The notes beneath the pieces were generated by a model. The model did no database searches and was not told the DNA's origin. It saw only the letters and a program-made list of their open reading frames with translations. Positions 1-10,812 of a stretch of 34,345 nucleotides of DNA are shown piece by piece (the stretch's first letter is position 1; every line of letters begins with the position of its first letter). A program made the translations under genes and the position numbers. The stretch spans positions 1-34,345 of the forward strand of contig CAKZPT010000032.1 in assembly GCA_937139365.1 (NCBI GenBank), in the 5' to 3' direction. The stretch is from an uncultured bacterium (GTDB taxonomy: Bacteria > Verrucomicrobiota > Kiritimatiellia > PWTM01).

Positions 1-1870
1 ATCAAAACCAACTGGAGCGATCGGCTGGTGCCCTCAAGCGGCAAGGACTACGTCGCGGCGTTCAACATCCGCACCCCCACGGACGCGAACGCGTACACCT
101 TCGGCGACCAGTCGTTCATCATCAACTCCACGATCACCGGCAGCGTGGATCCGAAACACCAATGAAACCGGCACGCCTTTTACGAACACGGTCTTCATGC
201 CGCAGGGGAATTTCGTCGGGCGCTCGACCGTCAGCAACGCGCCGGTGTTGGTAATCTCCAACGAGGCCAACCTGGGGATGAACCCCTCGGTCTTCGAGGC
301 CGGCGCGCCGACGCTTTACGGCGGCGGCCAATCGCGGATCACCAGCGGCCACTCGATGGACGACAACAATCGCGGCGTCACGGTGAGCTCCGATCCGACG
401 GTGACCTGGGCGGGGATTGCCGTCGAGGGCGGCCAGACGGTGTGGTCGTGGCTTCCGATCGCGGGCGACGGCCTGTTGGCGAAACTGGGCGGCGGGACCC
501 TGAACTCGCGCGTGACCTCCAACTTCACCGGCAACACCTACCTCGGCGGAACGGTCGTCTCCGGCGGCGTGTTGAACGCCTACACGCGCGGCTCGATGGG
601 GGCGGGCAGCGTCGCGATGTACACCGCCGGCCGCCTGCTGGTCTTCTCCCGCTCGATCCTGGGCGCCTCGGCCTCCAACAGCACTGGCAGCACCCTGGTG
701 TGGAGCGCGCCGCGGGCCGCCGGCACGGCGGCGGTCGACATTGCTCGAAGCGGCCGCCTGATCCTCGACGCGCCGGGCGCAACCAACGGCGCCACCGTCG
801 CCTGGAACGACGGCGGCATCCTCGCGATCACCCGGCCGAACCTCTTTGTCCACTTCCACCGTCGCGGTGTCGGGAAGCCGGGTGCTGGAGGTCTACACCA
901 GCCCCGCGTACGTCGTCGATCCAAGCATCGTGGCGAACGTAGCCCCCTCTTCCGACGGCGTGTTGTCTCCGCGGGCGTCGGGTCTGTCGGCGTCGTCCTC
1001 TCGAACCGCGGCCAGATCGTCGTGAACGGCGGCACGCTCGCGATCGAACACTATACGACGAGCGTCGGCGACCTCGAGGACAGCCTTGTGAAACCCGGCG
1101 CGCAGCTCGCCCTGGCGGCATGGGGCGGCCAGCCGACCTACCAACGTGATGCAGGGCGGCATTGCCGAAAACTACGGACTGTTCGGAGCCGGCAACAGCG
1201 CCCCCTCAAACAGCTCCCCTTGGCGGCTGGAGTCCGACACGGAAATCCGGATCGTCGGCGATTCGGTGACGTTGTCCGGCCCCGTCGCAGGCCCCGGCGC
1301 GCTCCTGATGACCAACTCGAGCGGCACGCTCCACCTGCGGGGGACGAACCTTTATGCCGGAGGCACGCTGGTCACACGCGGGCGGCTGTCCGTCATCGGG
1401 GCGTCGGTGCTGCCGCTGGGCACCGGCGACGTGAGGGTCCGGGGGGACACTGGCGGCCAGCTTGGGGTGCAGGAGGCGGTGCGGGTCACGAACGCCGTGG
1501 CAATCCGCGGCTACGGTTGGGCCGAGTCGTTCGGGCAACTCAGCGCCCTCCGCTTCTCCAGCACCGGCACGGTGAGCGGTCCGGTGACGCTCGAGGGCGA
1601 CAGCCGCATCGTCGCTTTCGCCAGCGGCGACATGGGCGAGGTCTCCGGACCGATCAGCGGCGCGTACAACCTGCAGATCAACTGGGCGACCAACTACTCC
1701 GGCACCGCGGGCGGCACTCCGGGCACCGGCACCATCACTCTCTCCGGCGACAATGCGGCCCGGCGGTTCCGTCAGTCTCCCGGAGCCCAACAAAGCGCGG
1801 CCGTCAGGCAGCCTTGCGCCACCCACCGTGATGTTGCGGGGCGGGAAACACCGGACCGGCAACGGAGCGG
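1..1870 (+). pseudogene. Frameshifted autotransporter-associated beta-strand-repeat protein, 5' end outside window
   Basis: The reading frame enters from the left edge, so no start is visible. The translation is Gly/Thr/Ser/Val-rich with the short alternating beta-strand repeats of the autotransporter-associated repeat family, for example NTYLGGTVVSGGVLNAYTRG near 535-600, NLYAGGTLVTRGRLSVIG near 1345-1400 and a final GTITLSGDN near 1730. Such proteins are secreted or surface-exposed passenger-type beta-solenoids. The repeat-like text jumps frame several times: frame 1 to about 147, frame 2 to about 845, frame 3 to about 955, frame 2 to about 1140, frame 3 to about 1765, then possibly frame 1 (VMLRGG near 1830). 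No single frame spans the region and no C-terminal anchor or beta-barrel is recognisable. I read it as a decaying gene. Assembly errors are the alternative, although every other gene in the window except the acetylesterase remnant is intact. Confidence 0.7.
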
Positions 1871-1925
1871 ATCAGCCCACTGAGGGCCGCGACGCCGGCC
1901 TGCTTCGTTGCGCAGCCCCCGCCGT

Positions 1926-3299
1926 TCAGTGGGTGCGGGGGGCGGGTTTGCGGAGGGCGAGGGCGAGCGCGCCCGCGACCAGGCACGCAACGCCGGCCGC
2001 GAGAAACGCGCCGCGGTAACTGCCGACGGCGAATTCCTTCGTTGTACCCGCGGCATCGGCCAGGTACGGGACCTTTGCCGCGGTGGTCATCAGTCGGGCC
2101 GCCAGCCACGGGCCCAACAGGCCGCCCACGCCATAGGCCGAGAACAGCCATCCGTAGTTGACCCCGATGTGGCGGGTCCCGAAGAAGTCCGCGGTCACCG
2201 CCGGATACATCGCCAGGAAGCCGCCGAAGCAGAGGCCGATTAGGCAGACGCCGAGCAGGTACAGGCCGTACGAACGCATCCAATCGAGCCCCAGCATCGC
2301 CGCACCGCAGAGGAAGAACATGGCCGCCAGGGCGGGTTTGCGACCGATCGAATCGGAAATCTTTCCCCACAGGATGCGGCCGAGGGAGTTGAAGATCGCG
2401 AGGATCGAGACGGCCATCGCCCCCTGGGTCGCGATCCGTTTGAAGTCCTCGGCCGAGACCGGCGGCGTCATCCCACCGATGCGGAACGACTGCCAGATGG
2501 GGGAGGCCTTCATGATCACCATCAGGCCCGCGGCGCAGCCGGCTAGGTAGGTGATCCAGAGCAGCCAGAACATCGGCGTGGCCAGCATCTCGCGCGGCCC
2601 GAAATCGGCCTTGGGCGCGCCACCGGAGGAGGAGGCCGCCGGCGGGGTCCAGCCGGCGGGTGCATACCCCGGCGGCGGATTGCGCAAAAGCTGCGCACCC
2701 GCCACCACGGCGACCAGGAAGATCGCCCCCAGCGCGAAGAAGGTACGGAACACGCCGAGCTGCGGCAGCGGAAAGAGGTCGGCCCCCAGCAGATTGTAGG
2801 GGGTGCCGGAGATCAGACCGCGGGCCAGCGGGGCGAAGAAAAAGGCGCCGGCGCCGAACCCGGCGACGGCCAGTCCGGTGATGAAGCCGCGCTTGTCCGG
2901 GAACCACTTCACGCAGGTCGCGATGGGGCAGACGTAGCCGGCGCCGATGCCCGCCCCGCCGAGCACGGCGAAGGTGAGCAGGAGCCAGTACAGGGCGGCC
3001 GACTCGGAGAACCGGCCCGTCAGGCTGGCCAGCATTAGCCCCACCCCCAGTATCAACCCGCCGGCGGTCGCCACCCGACGTGGCCCGAGTTTGTCCTGGA
3101 TGCGCCCGCCGAAAATCACCGCCAGCGCGAACGAGGCCAGCACGATCTGGGCGGGGAGCGTCACCTGCGCCTCGGTCCAGCCGGGGAAGGCGCCTTTCAG
3201 CGGCGTCTGAAAGACGCTCCAGATGTACACGGCGCCGAGGCTGACCTGAATGACCAGCGCGCCGACCACGACCCACCAACGGTTGAAGGTAGCGGACAT
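1926..3299 (-). CDS. OFA-family MFS transporter (oxalate/formate antiporter-like)
   Basis: 457 aa, a polytopic inner-membrane carrier with about 12 hydrophobic segments. The N-terminus (RWWVVVGALVIQVSLGAVYIWS) and the GGRIQDKLGPRR loop between TM2 and TM3 are typical of the oxalate/formate antiporter (OFA) family of the major facilitator superfamily. A Pro/Ala/Ser-rich cytoplasmic insert at about residues 205-240 (NPPPGYAPAGW) separates the two six-helix halves, as in many OFA members. The family moves small mono- or dicarboxylates, and the substrate cannot be read from sequence. It lies 82 nt downstream of acs on the same strand and is probably co-transcribed, which suggests acetate, pyruvate or a similar monocarboxylate. 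The start codon ATG at 3299 gives a normal N-terminus. Confidence 0.85.
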   Translation of the reverse strand: MSATFNRWWVVVGALVIQVSLGAVYIWSVFQTPLKGAFPGWTEAQVTLPAQIVLASFALAVIFGGRIQDKLGPRRVATAGGLILGVGLMLASLTGRFSESAALYWLLLTFAVLGGAGIGAGYVCPIATCVKWFPDKRGFITGLAVAGFGAGAFFFAPLARGLISGTPYNLLGADLFPLPQLGVFRTFFALGAIFLVAVVAGAQLLRNPPPGYAPAGWTPPAASSSGGAPKADFGPREMLATPMFWLLWITYLAGCAAGLMVIMKASPIWQSFRIGGMTPPVSAEDFKRIATQGAMAVSILAIFNSLGRILWGKISDSIGRKPALAAMFFLCGAAMLGLDWMRSYGLYLLGVCLIGLCFGGFLAMYPAVTADFFGTRHIGVNYGWLFSAYGVGGLLGPWLAARLMTTAAKVPYLADAAGTTKEFAVGSYRGAFLAAGVACLVAGALALALRKPAPRTH

Positions 3300-3381
3300 G
3301 GGGGGGGTTCTCCGGCCTGCGATGACGCACGGACTAGCCGGGGGGCCGCCATCGGCCCCCCGGCCGGCCGCGCCCGCGGCG

Positions 3382-5355
<1,974 letters not shown>

Positions 5356-5423
5356 GAAACACGTCTCCTGTCGTTGAGTTTCTGTTGAGTCCAGGTTTGG
5401 GCCGCACAACACGGCCCGCCGGG

Positions 5424-5452
5424 ATAGTACGGCACCCGGGTCGGCCTTGCAA
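5424..5452 (-). promoter_or_regulatory. Candidate sigma70-type promoter of acs
   Basis: Read on the minus strand, TTGCAA (5452-5447) and TACTAT (5429-5424) are separated by exactly 17 nt. Each matches 4 of 6 consensus positions. Transcription from here would give a leader of about 60 nt before the acs ATG at 5355. This is sequence resemblance only; PVC-group promoters are poorly characterised. Confidence 0.4.
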
Positions 5453-5547
5453 ACCCTTCGGTCCGGTCCCGCTCACATGGCCGGCCCGGCCGGGTTGCCC
5501 GAAGCGCCGGAAAGATGTATCCCGTTCCGACCTTGGAAAGGGATCGC

Positions 5548-6834
5548 GTGAACCCGATCACCGAACGAACGACCTGCCGCGTGTGCGGCAGGGGAGGATT
5601 GAGGCCGGTCCTCTCGCTCGGCGAGCAAAGCGCGGTGGGGTTTCTCGAGTCGCCCGACGCCCCCGCGCTGCGCGCCCCGCTGGACCTGGTCCTCTGCGAC
5701 CCGGACGAGGGCGGCTGCGGCCTGTTGCAGCTCCGCCACACGCTCGACCACGACCTGCTCTACCGCCAGTACTGGTACCGGTCGGGCATCAGCACCACGA
5801 TGGTCGAGGCCCTGCGCGACGTCGCCCGGGCGGCCGAAAGGACAGCCCGGCTGCGCGCCGGCGACGTCGTGATCGACATCGGCTGCAACGACGGCACGCT
5901 GCTGCGGCAGTACGCCGTCCAAGGATTGGAACTCCACGGCTTCGAGCCGTCCAACCTTTGGACGCTCGCCCGCGGCCCCGGCCTGACGATCCACCACGAC
6001 TATTTCCGGGCGGAGCCGTTTCTCGCCGCCGCCGGCGGGCGGCGCGCGCGGGCGATCACCAGCATCGCGATGTTCTACGACCTGGAGGATCCGACCGCCT
6101 TCGTCCGCGATATCCGCGCCTGCCTGGCGCCGGACGGACTCTGGATCGTGCAGATGAACTACCTCGGCCTGATGATCGAGCAGGCCACCTTCGACAACAT
6201 CTCGCACGAACACCTGGAATACTATTCGTTGCACTCGATGGAGCGGCTGCTGGAACGCCACGGGATGGAGGTGATGGACGTCGAGCTCAACGACGTCAAC
6301 GGCGGGAGCTTTCGTCTGTACATCCGCGCGACCGGCTCGCCGCTGGCGCCTCCGTCGGGTGGCGCGGAGCGCGTGGCGGCGCTGCGCGCGCGCGAGGCCG
6401 CCGCCGGGCTGCACCGCGCCGCGGCGATCGAGGCCTTTGCCCGACGCATCGAGGGCATCCGCGAGCGGCTGTTGGCGGCCCTCGACGCCGAACGGGCCGC
6501 CGGCCGCCGGGTCTACATCTACGGCGCCTCCACGCGGGGGCTGGTCGTCCTCCAGTACGCCGGCATCCGAGCCGACCGCATCCCGCTGGCTGTGGACAAA
6601 AATCCCGACAAGGCCGGCCGCTATGTCGCCGACACGGGCATTCGCGTGATCACGATCGACGAGTACCGCGCCGATCCGCCCGATGTCCTCTTCGTGCTGC
6701 CCTACCAGTTCGAGCGAGAGATCGCGTTGCAGGAGGCGGAGTTTCTGCGGCGCGGGGGGCGAATGCTGTTCGCGATCCCCGACGTGCGATGGGTCACGGC
6801 ATCCGATCTCGCGCGCTGGGAGGCCGCGACATGA
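5548..6834 (+). CDS. SAM-dependent sugar C-methyltransferase (three-domain, NDP-ketosugar type)
   Basis: 428 aa from the GTG at 5548. That start is preceded by GGAAAGGGA at good spacing; an ATG at 5515 would add 11 unlikely residues. The architecture is that of NDP-4-ketosugar C-methyltransferases. The N-terminal zinc-binding domain has CRVCG at about residues 10-14 and further Cys at CDPDEGGCG. The central Rossmann methyltransferase domain has the SAM motif VIDIGCNDGT. The C-terminal domain includes YIYGASTRG. Such enzymes add a methyl group to a ring carbon of an activated ketosugar. The stop overlaps the next start by 4 nt (ATGA), so it is coupled to the epimerase downstream. Together they probably make a branched or deoxy sugar for the surface glycan encoded on the facing strand. 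Confidence 0.85.
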   Translation: MNPITERTTCRVCGRGGLRPVLSLGEQSAVGFLESPDAPALRAPLDLVLCDPDEGGCGLLQLRHTLDHDLLYRQYWYRSGISTTMVEALRDVARAAERTARLRAGDVVIDIGCNDGTLLRQYAVQGLELHGFEPSNLWTLARGPGLTIHHDYFRAEPFLAAAGGRRARAITSIAMFYDLEDPTAFVRDIRACLAPDGLWIVQMNYLGLMIEQATFDNISHEHLEYYSLHSMERLLERHGMEVMDVELNDVNGGSFRLYIRATGSPLAPPSGGAERVAALRAREAAAGLHRAAAIEAFARRIEGIRERLLAALDAERAAGRRVYIYGASTRGLVVLQYAGIRADRIPLAVDKNPDKAGRYVADTGIRVITIDEYRADPPDVLFVLPYQFEREIALQEAEFLRRGGRMLFAIPDVRWVTASDLARWEAAT

Positions 6835-7811
6835 GCCGCATCCTGATCACCGGCGTCACCGGGTTCATCGGCAGCCACCTCGCGCAGGACCTGCGCCGCC
6901 GCGGGCACGAGGTCTGGGGTCTGGTGCGCCACTCGACGAGCCGGGACACGGCCCGGTTGGCGCCGTTTCTGCGCGGCGTGCGGCTGATCACGGCGGAGCT
7001 GGCGGATTTCTGCGGCGTCCTCGGGGCGCTGCGGAAAGCCGACCCGGAAACGGTCGTGCATCTGGCCGCGATGAGCCCGGTTCGGCACTCCTTCGAGATG
7101 CCCTTTGCCTATGTCCAGGCCAACGTGGTCGGGACGCTGAACCTGGCGCACGCCCTGCTCGAGCTGCCGGACCCCGGTCGGCGCAGGATCGTGTACGCCG
7201 CGACCGCCGAAGTGTACGGCATCCAGGCCCGGCCGCCGCTCCGGGAGGATGCCCTTCTTGCCCCGTCCAGCCCCTATGCCCACACGAAGGCGATGACGGA
7301 CGGCTACCTCCGCATGATGACGCCGGTCTACGGGCTGCCGGCGACGGTGTTGCGCTGCGTCAACACCTACGGCCGGAAGATCGAGACCGAGTTCCTCGTC
7401 GAGTACCTGGTCACGCGGATGCTGCGCGGCGAGCGGGTCCACATCGGGGCGCCCGACTCGAAGCGGGACTACATGTACGTGACCGACCACGTCGCCGCCT
7501 ACCGCGCCGCGCTCGATCATCCGGAGGCGGCCGGCGAGGCGTTCAACGCCGCCGCGGGCCAGGTGGTGACGAACCGCGAGCTGGCTGAGCGGATCGCCGC
7601 GCTCGTCGGATTTCCGCGGCGGAAGCTGGTCTTCGGGGAATACCCGCCCGGCTATCCCCGCCGGCCGCTGGCGTCCGACCAGCCGTTCATCGAGCTTGAC
7701 GCAACGCGCATCCGGGAACGGCTGGGATGGCGCGCTCGCGTGACCCTGGAGGAGGGGCTCCGTCGGACGATCGCCTACTGGCGGCGCGCGCTGCCGCGTC
7801 AGGGCACCTGA
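6831..7811 (+). CDS. NAD(P)-dependent NDP-sugar epimerase/dehydratase (extended SDR)
   Basis: 326 aa. The N-terminal dinucleotide-binding motif is GVTGFIGSHL (about residues 8-17), and the SDR active site is YAHTK. The segment RDYMYVTDHVAAY resembles the GDP-mannose 4,6-dehydratase/RMD branch of extended SDRs (RDYxxVxD). The exact sugar is not readable. The partner C-methyltransferase suggests it makes or reduces a 4-keto intermediate. The ATG overlaps the methyltransferase stop by 4 nt. It converges on the long minus-strand glycan run, with 156 nt between the two stop codons (7812-7967). I see no clear terminator in that gap. Confidence 0.85.
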   Translation: MSRILITGVTGFIGSHLAQDLRRRGHEVWGLVRHSTSRDTARLAPFLRGVRLITAELADFCGVLGALRKADPETVVHLAAMSPVRHSFEMPFAYVQANVVGTLNLAHALLELPDPGRRRIVYAATAEVYGIQARPPLREDALLAPSSPYAHTKAMTDGYLRMMTPVYGLPATVLRCVNTYGRKIETEFLVEYLVTRMLRGERVHIGAPDSKRDYMYVTDHVAAYRAALDHPEAAGEAFNAAAGQVVTNRELAERIAALVGFPRRKLVFGEYPPGYPRRPLASDQPFIELDATRIRERLGWRARVTLEEGLRRTIAYWRRALPRQGT

Positions 7812-7967
7812 ACTTCTCCGAGGTAGATGCCCGCACCGTGACGCCGAACGGGGGTCGCCGGCCCGGCGCCATGCCGTCATGCGCCGGAGGGCGTCTTGGC
7901 GTGCGGGGCGGATTCGGCGGTGCGGGGCGTCGCGCGGTATCCGACGGCGATTCGCCGACGCCTTCGT

Positions 7968-8699
7968 TCAGGCCCCCGCGACGCGGGGCGGCGGCAGGCG
8001 TCCCCAGCGGCGCAGCACCTCCTCGGCCTCCCGGACATTCTTCAGGTCGTTGACCGAGATCCATTCCTCGCCGGGAGCCAACAGGCAGCCGGCCAGCCGG
8101 CCCGCCGCCGCCAGGCGCGTGAAAAGAAGGTCCTCGATCGAACCCCGTTCGGGCAGCATCGGCCGCACGGCGGCGTTGAACAGATACACGCCGATGCTGA
8201 CCGGCGCCTCGGGAATCTGCCGCCCATATTTGAACCCCGTAATCCGGCCGTCGGGCTGCAGGTCCACCACGCTGAAGCGGCAATAAAAAGGCGCCAGCGC
8301 CATCGTCACCGGTGTGCCGGCCTCTCGATGGAACCGCTCGAGGCGGCCGAGGGAGAGGTTCGTGATCTCGTCGCAGTTCATCGCGACGAAATCCTCCTCG
8401 TCGACGTGCCGTTGGATCGCCAGCCGGAACCCCTCGGCCGTCCCGCCCTCGAGGGTGTGCTCGCTGATGTGGATGTCAAGGCCCGGCGCGCCTCCCGACC
8501 GAACGAAATCGACGATCCGCTCGCCGCGGTACGCAATGCCGATGACGACGCGTCGAATGCCCTCGGCGCGCAGCCAGTCCAGGACCCAGCCGATCAGCGG
8601 CCGGCCGCCGATCTCCGCCATCGCCTTGGGGCGGTCGTCGGTCAGCGGCTTCAGCCGCTCCCCGCGTCCGCCCGCGATCACCACCGCCGTCCGAATCAT
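7968..8699 (-). CDS. NDP-sugar nucleotidyltransferase (sugar-1-phosphate nucleotidyltransferase)
   Basis: 243 aa. The N-terminal signature AVVIAGGRGERLKPLTDDRPKAM is that of sugar-phosphate nucleotidyltransferases: a Gly-rich nucleotide-binding loop followed by the activator lysine. A later MNCDEI motif corresponds to the metal-binding Asp region. It activates a sugar 1-phosphate with an NTP, but neither sugar nor base can be told from sequence. It is the second such enzyme in the run, after HddC, so the glycan probably uses a second activated sugar. The ATG at 8699 overlaps the upstream methyltransferase stop by 4 nt (ATGA). It is the last gene of the minus-strand glycan run. Confidence 0.85.
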   Translation of the reverse strand: MIRTAVVIAGGRGERLKPLTDDRPKAMAEIGGRPLIGWVLDWLRAEGIRRVVIGIAYRGERIVDFVRSGGAPGLDIHISEHTLEGGTAEGFRLAIQRHVDEEDFVAMNCDEITNLSLGRLERFHREAGTPVTMALAPFYCRFSVVDLQPDGRITGFKYGRQIPEAPVSIGVYLFNAAVRPMLPERGSIEDLLFTRLAAAGRLAGCLLAPGEEWISVNDLKNVREAEEVLRRWGRLPPPRVAGA

Positions 8700-9427
8700 C
8701 GGGTTGCCCCCCCCGCCCGCCGCCGGCCGACTACGATCGCGTTGGCGCACGGAAACGGCCGGCCGAATTCGGCGGTGCGCACCTCGTCGGCGGCCGCCTC
8801 GCGCCACCGGTTGTCGCGGCTGATGCGCTTCAGGAACAACACCTCGTCGAACGGCAGCCGGCCCGCCCAGAGGTCCGCATCCAGGTGCGGGTGGTAGCCC
8901 AGCGGAAAGGTGACGAGCAGCTCGCCGCCGGGGGCGAGCCAGCCGGCCATCCGCTCCAGGGCCCGGCGGGCCTTGTCGGGGTCGCGGGGCGTCTCGTCCC
9001 AGCCGACGTGCTCGACCGTGGACACGGACACGACCAGCTCGGGGGGCGCCTCGGGCACGTGGTTCATGACGTCCTCGTTCACTACGCCCGAACCGCGTTC
9101 GTACTTATCCACCACCACGTGCGGGAACGCCGCGTACGCCGAGAGGACGTGGCCGACTTCGAGCATGCGGCCGCCGCGATGGCGCGCGACGGCCCGCAGC
9201 GCGACCGGCACCTCGACCGTGCGTTCGTTGTCGAGGATGAAGGGATGGACCATATGCACGTACTCCTCGCCGCCCAGTCGGAACGGCACGGGGCCGCGAA
9301 GCTTCCGCCAGGCCCATTGCGCGCCTCGACTGGCGATGCGCCAGGCCAGCGCCGGCAGGCCGATCCCCGCCGCGCTGCGGTGGCGAGCGATCTGTTCGCA
9401 GGCGGCGCGCCACCGGCCGGCGGTCAC
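8696..9427 (-). CDS. Class I methyltransferase-like protein of a glycan cluster
   Basis: 243 aa if translation starts at the GTG at 9427. That start has GGGGGAGG about 6 nt upstream and overlaps the gmhB-like stop by 4 nt (GTGA); a GTG at 9442 is the alternative. The fold looks like a SAM-dependent methyltransferase. MLEVGHVLSAY is the motif I-like strand and glycine-containing loop, followed by an acidic VVDKYE, then VVSVSTVEHVGWDE and a motif near LAPGGELLVTFPLG. Proteins of this kind are found in LPS and capsule clusters, where they probably methylate a sugar. The substrate is unknown. The N-terminal 60 residues are basic and Trp/Ala-rich and may lie at the membrane. Confidence 0.65.
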   Translation of the reverse strand: MTAGRWRAACEQIARHRSAAGIGLPALAWRIASRGAQWAWRKLRGPVPFRLGGEEYVHMVHPFILDNERTVEVPVALRAVARHRGGRMLEVGHVLSAYAAFPHVVVDKYERGSGVVNEDVMNHVPEAPPELVVSVSTVEHVGWDETPRDPDKARRALERMAGWLAPGGELLVTFPLGYHPHLDADLWAGRLPFDEVLFLKRISRDNRWREAAADEVRTAEFGRPFPCANAIVVGRRRAGGATR

Positions 9428-10017
9428 GGCGTCCTCCCCCACATCGCCGCGGCCGCCTCGGCCAGCGAAGGCACGATCAGGTCAGGTTCGGCCCCGTCGA
9501 ACGACAGAAACCGCTCGATCTGCTCGAGCTTCAGCCGGGTGACGAGGACGGTGCGGCAGCCCGCCGCGCGGCCGGCCCCGACGTCCACCAGCCCATCACC
9601 GACCATCCAGCTCCGCGTCAGGTCAAGGCCGCGCTCACGGGCGGCGCGCAGCAGCAAACCTGGCCGGGGCTTGCGACAATCGCAGCCGGCCACCGAGGGA
9701 TGGTGAGGGCAGACATAGACGGCGTCCCACCGCGCGCCGCCGGCGGCGAGCAAGCCGGCGAGACGCTTGTGAACCGCTTCGAGCTGCTCCGGAGTCAGCG
9801 AGCCCCGCGCGAGGCCGGGCTGGTTGGTGACCACGACGATTTCCAACCCGGCCTCCCGCGCGGCCCGCAAGAACTCCGCGGCCCCCGGCCGCAGACGCAC
9901 CTGTTCCGGCCGGCGCGGCGAGTCGAACAGACCGTGGGTATCGTCGTACACCATCTCGTTCAGGGTGCCATCGCGGTCGACGAACAGGGCCGGCGTTGGC
10001 AAAGTCGGAGCCGTCAT
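9424..10017 (-). CDS. gmhB: D-glycero-D-manno-heptose 1,7-bisphosphate 7-phosphatase (GmhB-like HAD phosphatase)
   Basis: 197 aa, the normal GmhB size. The HAD nucleophile and acid/base motif is FVDRDGTL (Asp14, Asp16). VVTNQPGLARG is motif II. CPHHPSVAGCDCRKPRPG is the Cys/His zinc loop that distinguishes GmhB from related histidinol phosphatases. MVGDGLVDV is the C-terminal metal-binding motif, with a Leu where many homologues have Ser. It removes the 7-phosphate from heptose 1,7-bisphosphate between the HddA and HddC steps. It sits 45 nt after the hddC stop and overlaps the following methyltransferase by 4 nt, inside the GDP-heptose block. Confidence 0.88.
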   Translation of the reverse strand: MTAPTLPTPALFVDRDGTLNEMVYDDTHGLFDSPRRPEQVRLRPGAAEFLRAAREAGLEIVVVTNQPGLARGSLTPEQLEAVHKRLAGLLAAGGARWDAVYVCPHHPSVAGCDCRKPRPGLLLRAARERGLDLTRSWMVGDGLVDVGAGRAAGCRTVLVTRLKLEQIERFLSFDGAEPDLIVPSLAEAAAAMWGRTP

Positions 10018-10062
10018 CCCCGGCAGTGTAGCAAGCCGGCGGCGGCAGGCGAGCGGCCGACT

Positions 10063-10812
10063 TCAGGAAGGATGGCCGGCCAGCAAACGGTCGAGTTCGG
10101 CATAGCTTTCGGGCCGGCCGATCTCATAAAACCGCTCCGGCGATTCCCACGCCGCCAGCCGGCCCTCGCAGGCGAGGGCGCCGAGGATCTCGGAAAGGTC
10201 CAGCGGGCGGGGGGCGTCGAGCCACCTATCGAGCGCCTGGCGTTTCAGGATCTGAAGGCCGTAGTCGATCCACTCGGCCTCGCCGGGCGCCGCCCGTTTC
10301 GTATAGAACACGACCCGGCCGCCGGCGATCCGGACGTTGCTGGCGTCCCATCGTCCCTGGTTGTGGTACACGGTCATCAGGGCGGGGTAGCCGGACTCCA
10401 GGAACGCCCGGTACACCAGCCCGTAGTCCGCGGTGAGATAGGAATCGCCGTAGAGGACGAAGAATACCTCCGGCAGCAGCGGGAGGGCGTTCAGGATCGC
10501 GCCACCGGTCCCCATCAGACGCGCGGGGTCCTCCCGCGCGTAGGCCACCTCTAGGCCGTGGTGGCGTCCGTCCCCCACATGGGCCTCGATCCGATCGGCG
10601 CCGACGCCGACGCACAGCACGACTCGCCGAACGCCCCGGCGCCGCGCGAGGGCGAGCTGACGGTCGATGAACGGGACGCCGCCGACGGGAAGCAACGATT
10701 TGGGCAGCCCGGCGGCGACCGGCGCTATCCGCGTCCCCAGTCCGCCGCAGAGGATGGCCATCGGAGGCAGCCCCCCGGGGGCGTCGTCAGCGGCGCTGGG
10801 CATCGTAGTCAT
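10063..10812 (-). CDS. hddC: D-glycero-alpha-D-manno-heptose 1-phosphate guanylyltransferase-like
   Basis: 249 aa from the ATG at 10812. The nucleotidyltransferase signature is AILCGGLGTRIAPVAAGLPK, and the metal-binding region is VLYGDSYL. It is assigned as HddC because it directly follows hddA and precedes gmhB; the residues alone do not fix GTP over another NTP. The chosen start overlaps hddA by 26 nt. A later in-frame ATG at 10761, giving MAILCGG, would remove the overlap and has a G-rich stretch about 9 nt upstream, so the true N-terminus is uncertain by 17 residues. Its product would be GDP-D-glycero-alpha-D-manno-heptose. Confidence 0.82.
   Translation of the reverse strand: MTTMPSAADDAPGGLPPMAILCGGLGTRIAPVAAGLPKSLLPVGGVPFIDRQLALARRRGVRRVVLCVGVGADRIEAHVGDGRHHGLEVAYAREDPARLMGTGGAILNALPLLPEVFFVLYGDSYLTADYGLVYRAFLESGYPALMTVYHNQGRWDASNVRIAGGRVVFYTKRAAPGEAEWIDYGLQILKRQALDRWLDAPRPLDLSEILGALACEGRLAAWESPERFYEIGRPESYAELDRLLAGHPS

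Noticed and set aside
1876-1933. Inverted repeat CCCACTGA/TCAGTGGG between the repeat-protein remnant and the MFS stop
   Set aside because: An 8-bp stem with a 42-nt loop and no T-tract; half of it lies in the MFS stop region. It is not a credible terminator.
7812-7967. CGGCGATTCGCCG near 7945 as a bidirectional terminator between convergent genes
   Set aside because: The stem closes on a single-base loop and no T-run follows; it is likely a chance palindrome in GC-rich DNA.
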